From Blastocladiella emersonii ATCC 22665 (lineage: Eukaryota; Blastocladiomycota; Blastocladiomycetes; Blastocladiales; Blastocladiaceae), in the NCBI GenBank assembly GCA_025594325.1, contig JANHCV010000001.1, forward strand, positions 1,116,001 through 1,180,000: 64,000 nucleotides of DNA, given 5' to 3'. Position 1 is the first letter of the stretch. Each line of letters opens with the position of its first letter. A model generated the notes under the pieces. It had not been told where the DNA came from. It did no database searches and was given only the letters and a program-made list of their open reading frames with translations. Below, piece by piece: positions 61,314 to 64,000 of the stretch. A program made the position numbers and the translations under genes.

Positions 61314-64000
61314 ATGGACATGTTCGGCAGCAGCGCACCCGCCGCGCCCGCCGCCGCCGCGCGGCCCGCGAGCTTCGGGTTCGACGAGGCGCGGCTGCGC
61401 AACGAGCCGTCGCAGGAGCGGCAGGAGCTCATGGCGTTCCAGTGGCTGTCGCGGCTCGTCGCCGACCTCGACACGGCGCCCGCCGACCTCGTCAAGGCCG
61501 ACCAGACCGCCATCGAGCGCAAGCTCGGCACCCTGCTCACCCCGGGCACCGCGCCGTTCCGCCCCTCGCGCGCGCTCCGCCGCCTCGTCGCCGGGTGCTA
61601 CCTCACGCTCTTCACGCGCGGCGAGTCGCGCCGCGCCTTCGACCTCATCGTCGCCCTGCAGACCCAGCTCAACACCACACACAAGGTCTCGCGCGACCAG
61701 GAGTCGCTGCTCGGCGCCGTGCGCATGTACGGGCACCCGCTCTCCTCCCTTGCCCCAATCGATCGCACCGCAGCAGCAGCAGCTAACCCGCCCTCCGCGC
61801 GCGCGCGTAGGCTGTGCCTCGGCGTCCTCGGCCGCCTCACCGAGCGCTTCGGCAGCAACTTCCTGTCCGTGTTCAGCGAGACGGTCCACGTCTTCTTCAA
61901 GTACCTCAAGCCGTCGGTCGACGCCGGCATCCGCCTCGAGGCCCTCGACGCCTTCAGCCGCGCCATCCGCGGCGCCGCCCGCGGCATGTCGGACCTGCAG
62001 GCCAAGGAGGCCCTCAAGGTCTTCCGCGCGGGGCTGTCCGACAAACTCATGGCCGTGCGCCAGGCCTCGGCCGAGTGCATCGCGTGCATGGCCCGCAGCG
62101 CCTCGCTCGGCCTCGTCACCGTCCCCGACTACGAGGCCTTCCTCTACCCGCTGTTCCGCGCCTTCGAGGGCACCAACTACGACGCCCGCATCGCCATTGC
62201 CCGTGCCATCGCCAACGTGCTCGCCCCGACCCAGAACACGTTTGTCGCGCCCGTCGCCCCCGTCAAGACGTCCAAGAAGAAAAAGGACAAGGACAAGGAC
62301 CAGGAGCAGGAGGCCGCCGCGCCGCAGCTCGAGGAGAAGACGCTGCTGACGTGCGCCGAGATGCTCGGCCTGCTGCACACGTCGCTCCTGAAATACCACG
62401 CGCGCGAGTCGCGCATCGGCGTCGCCGAGGCCTACGTGTTCCTCCTGCAGATGCTCGGCCCGACCTTCATCGAGACCCAGTACCCGGCCATCGCCCTGCA
62501 TTTCAACGACGAGATCCTCAACAGCCCCAAGTTCCTCACCCTGCCGCTGCCCGAGATCGTCTCCGTCAAGGAGATCCTCATCCACGTCCTGCGCAGCCTC
62601 GGCCAGTCCATGACCGAGACGGGCCAGATCAACGCCATCAAGCACCTCATGGAGCGCTACGTGACGCGCTGGCCGCAGCTGCCCGAGACCCCCTGCCCGA
62701 ACAAGTGGGCCCTCAGCGTCTTCCTCGCCGAAATCGCCGGCCTGCTCGACGACGTGAACGGCGTCGCCGCCACCCTGCCCGAGAGCACGCCCGACGCCCT
62801 CATCAAGATCGCCGGCCACCCGTCGCACCTCGTCCAGACCGCCGCCGCCGTCGCCATCATGCGCCTCGGCCTCAACTCGCCAACAACGCTCGCTCCCATG
62901 TTCACGCAGCTCCACGGCACCCTGTACCGCGAGATGCCCACCGTCACGGGCGCCGCGCTGCCCGAGGCCATGCGCCGGTACATTGGGTACTCGCTCGCCG
63001 TCGCCGGCCTGCTCGCCGTGATCCCTAAGGCCCCGCTGTACGCGCCGTCGGGCGCCGCGACCCACGTCTTCACGCTCGCGGCCAATCTGCTGCGCGCGCC
63101 GCCGCGCGACGTGCGCGTCAACCTCGTCGTCAACGAGGTGGCGTGGAACCTGCTCACGGGGCTCATGGCCGTCGGGTCGAGCGCCGTCAAGGCGCAGCTG
63201 TCGCAGTGCCTGCTGCTGTGGAAGGACGCGTTCCCCAAGAGCCCCGGGTCGACGGCCGACATGTACGAGCTGCTGCACGCCAAGGAGGCCGCGCTCAAGG
63301 CGCTGTCGGCGCTGCTCATCCACAACGACGACATTCTCAACGCCGACCTGCGCAAGCGCGTCGCCGTCCTCGTCACCAACGTCGTCCAGCTCCTCCTAAC
63401 GCACCCGGCGCTCGCGTCGCCCAGCGCCGCGCCCATGCCGCTCACCACCAAGGTCGGCCCGCTCACCGTCTCGTACGGCGAGCTCGACTCGCTGTTCCGC
63501 AAGCGCCTCTTCGACTGCATCGCCATGCTCCCGCCCGTCCAGTTCGAGAGCCTGCACGGCCAGCTCGTCAAGGCCGCCGGCGACATCTTCGCCCAGGACC
63601 CCGCCGACGCGCGCCGGTTCGACGTCGGCCAGCAGTACCAGGTGTACCACGCGTTCGAGAAGCAGGCCATGCCCGTCAACGCGCCGTTCGGCCCGCTCTT
63701 CTGGCAGTCGGCCGAGTACGGCGCCCACACGCTGCCCGTCGACGGTCACATTGACCTGCTCAGCAAGCACTCGTGCTTCCGCGACCCCGGGTTCACGGTC
63801 GCGGTCCCCGAGCCGCTCTTCGACTACGAGAAGTGGGCGCAGTTCGAGCGCCACCTGTTCCACCCGGTGCAGGGCGCGCTCGAGTACGACACGGTGACGA
63901 TCCTGCAGGCCGCCGTGCACCGGCCGCGCCCGTCGCCGCCGCAGTTTGCGCTCGTCAACTCGGCCATCGCCATGTACGGCCTGCTGTTCCCGTACGTACT
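61314..64000 (+). CDS. HEATR5/Laa1-like HEAT-repeat protein (partial, 5' part)
   Basis: Exons 61314-61726 and 61811 to beyond the window (intron GTACGG...TAG, phase 2). About 865 residues visible, all helical repeats. The N-terminus (LMAFQWLSRLVADLD ... LRRLVAGCYLTLF) and the block VRMLCLGVLGRLTERFGSN then DKLMAVRQASAECIACMARS match the start of animal HEATR5 and yeast Laa1. These giant proteins (about 2000 aa) bind the AP-1 clathrin adaptor and help endosome-Golgi traffic and dynein-linked transport. A Lys/Asp-rich insert (KKKKDKDKDQEQE) lies at about residue 295. The last bases read CCGTACGTACT and may hold a donor. Confidence 0.82.
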   Translation, partial: MDMFGSSAPAAPAAAARPASFGFDEARLRNEPSQERQELMAFQWLSRLVADLDTAPADLVKADQTAIERKLGTLLTPGTAPFRPSRALRRLVAGCYLTLFTRGESRRAFDLIVALQTQLNTTHKVSRDQESLLGAVRMYGHPLSSLAPIDRTAAAAANPPSARARRLCLGVLGRLTERFGSNFLSVFSETVHVFFKYLKPSVDAGIRLEALDAFSRAIRGAARGMSDLQAKEALKVFRAGLSDKLMAVRQASAECIACMARSASLGLVTVPDYEAFLYPLFRAFEGTNYDARIAIARAIANVLAPTQNTFVAPVAPVKTSKKKKDKDKDQEQEAAAPQLEEKTLLTCAEMLGLLHTSLLKYHARESRIGVAEAYVFLLQMLGPTFIETQYPAIALHFNDEILNSPKFLTLPLPEIVSVKEILIHVLRSLGQSMTETGQINAIKHLMERYVTRWPQLPETPCPNKWALSVFLAEIAGLLDDVNGVAATLPESTPDALIKIAGHPSHLVQTAAAVAIMRLGLNSPTTLAPMFTQLHGTLYREMPTVTGAALPEAMRRYIGYSLAVAGLLAVIPKAPLYAPSGAATHVFTLAANLLRAPPRDVRVNLVVNEVAWNLLTGLMAVGSSAVKAQLSQCLLLWKDAFPKSPGSTADMYELLHAKEAALKALSALLIHNDDILNADLRKRVAVLVTNVVQLLLTHPALASPSAAPMPLTTKVGPLTVSYGELDSLFRKRLFDCIAMLPPVQFESLHGQLVKAAGDIFAQDPADARRFDVGQQYQVYHAFEKQAMPVNAPFGPLFWQSAEYGAHTLPVDGHIDLLSKHSCFRDPGFTVAVPEPLFDYEKWAQFERHLFHPVQGALEYDTVTILQAAVHRPRPSPPQFALVNSAIAMYGLLFPYV

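Overview
This is a GC-rich eukaryotic window, most likely nuclear DNA of a flagellated (zoosporic) fungus, possibly Blastocladiomycota. The chitin deacetylases, Kex2-type protease, chromovirus-like LTR element and short 57-80 nt introns suggest a fungus. The outer dynein arm docking protein (ODAD3/CCDC151) says it builds motile flagella. The phylum is inference; the gene families are read from motifs.

Layout. 1-16.4 kb is dense housekeeping sequence: a kexin-like protease (minus, cut by the window edge), a tandem pair of membrane-anchored CE4 chitin deacetylases, an unusual RS/FG-repeat protein, a small basic protein, ODAD3 and exportin-4. 16.4-34.4 kb is an accessory island. It holds an F-box-like gene whose two halves lie 8.8 kb apart, a 26-bp minisatellite, a chromodomain LTR retrotransposon with perfect 5-bp target duplication, a decayed second copy of the F-box-like gene, a duplicated fragment of the neighbouring helicase gene and a near-complete PIF/Harbinger transposon with TAA target duplication. 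34.5-55.5 kb is again dense: a ZNFX1-like helicase with NF-X1 and RZ fingers, a cPLA2-like phospholipase, glutathione synthetase, a mitochondrial-type small protein, dynactin p62, nucleoporin Nup58 and the spliceosomal DEAH helicase DHX16/Prp2. 55.7-60 kb is a second, smaller accessory stretch: a small F-box-like ORF, tRNA-Lys(UUU), a seven-helix membrane protein, a LINE remnant and a 15-bp minisatellite. 60-64 kb carries an EF-hand protein and the 5' part of a HEATR5/Laa1 gene.

Three window-wide patterns stand out. Nearly all introns open with GTACG or GTGCG (C at donor +4) instead of GTAAG. A 9-bp motif TGCGAGACA, often as inverted pairs and next to ACGCGT and CACGTG, recurs in non-coding DNA, mostly intergenic. 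In the LTR retrotransposon, all six differences between its LTRs and four polymerase/integrase motif substitutions fit CpG-to-TpG/CpA decay, which suggests cytosine methylation and deamination in this genome.

Joint function: XPO4, Nup58 and perhaps the FG/RS protein belong to nuclear transport; dynactin p62, ODAD3 and HEATR5 to dynein and vesicle traffic; kexin and the chitin deacetylases to secretion and cell-wall building. There is no operon-like logic; genes are monocistronic with 0.1-0.5 kb spacers and several divergent promoters.
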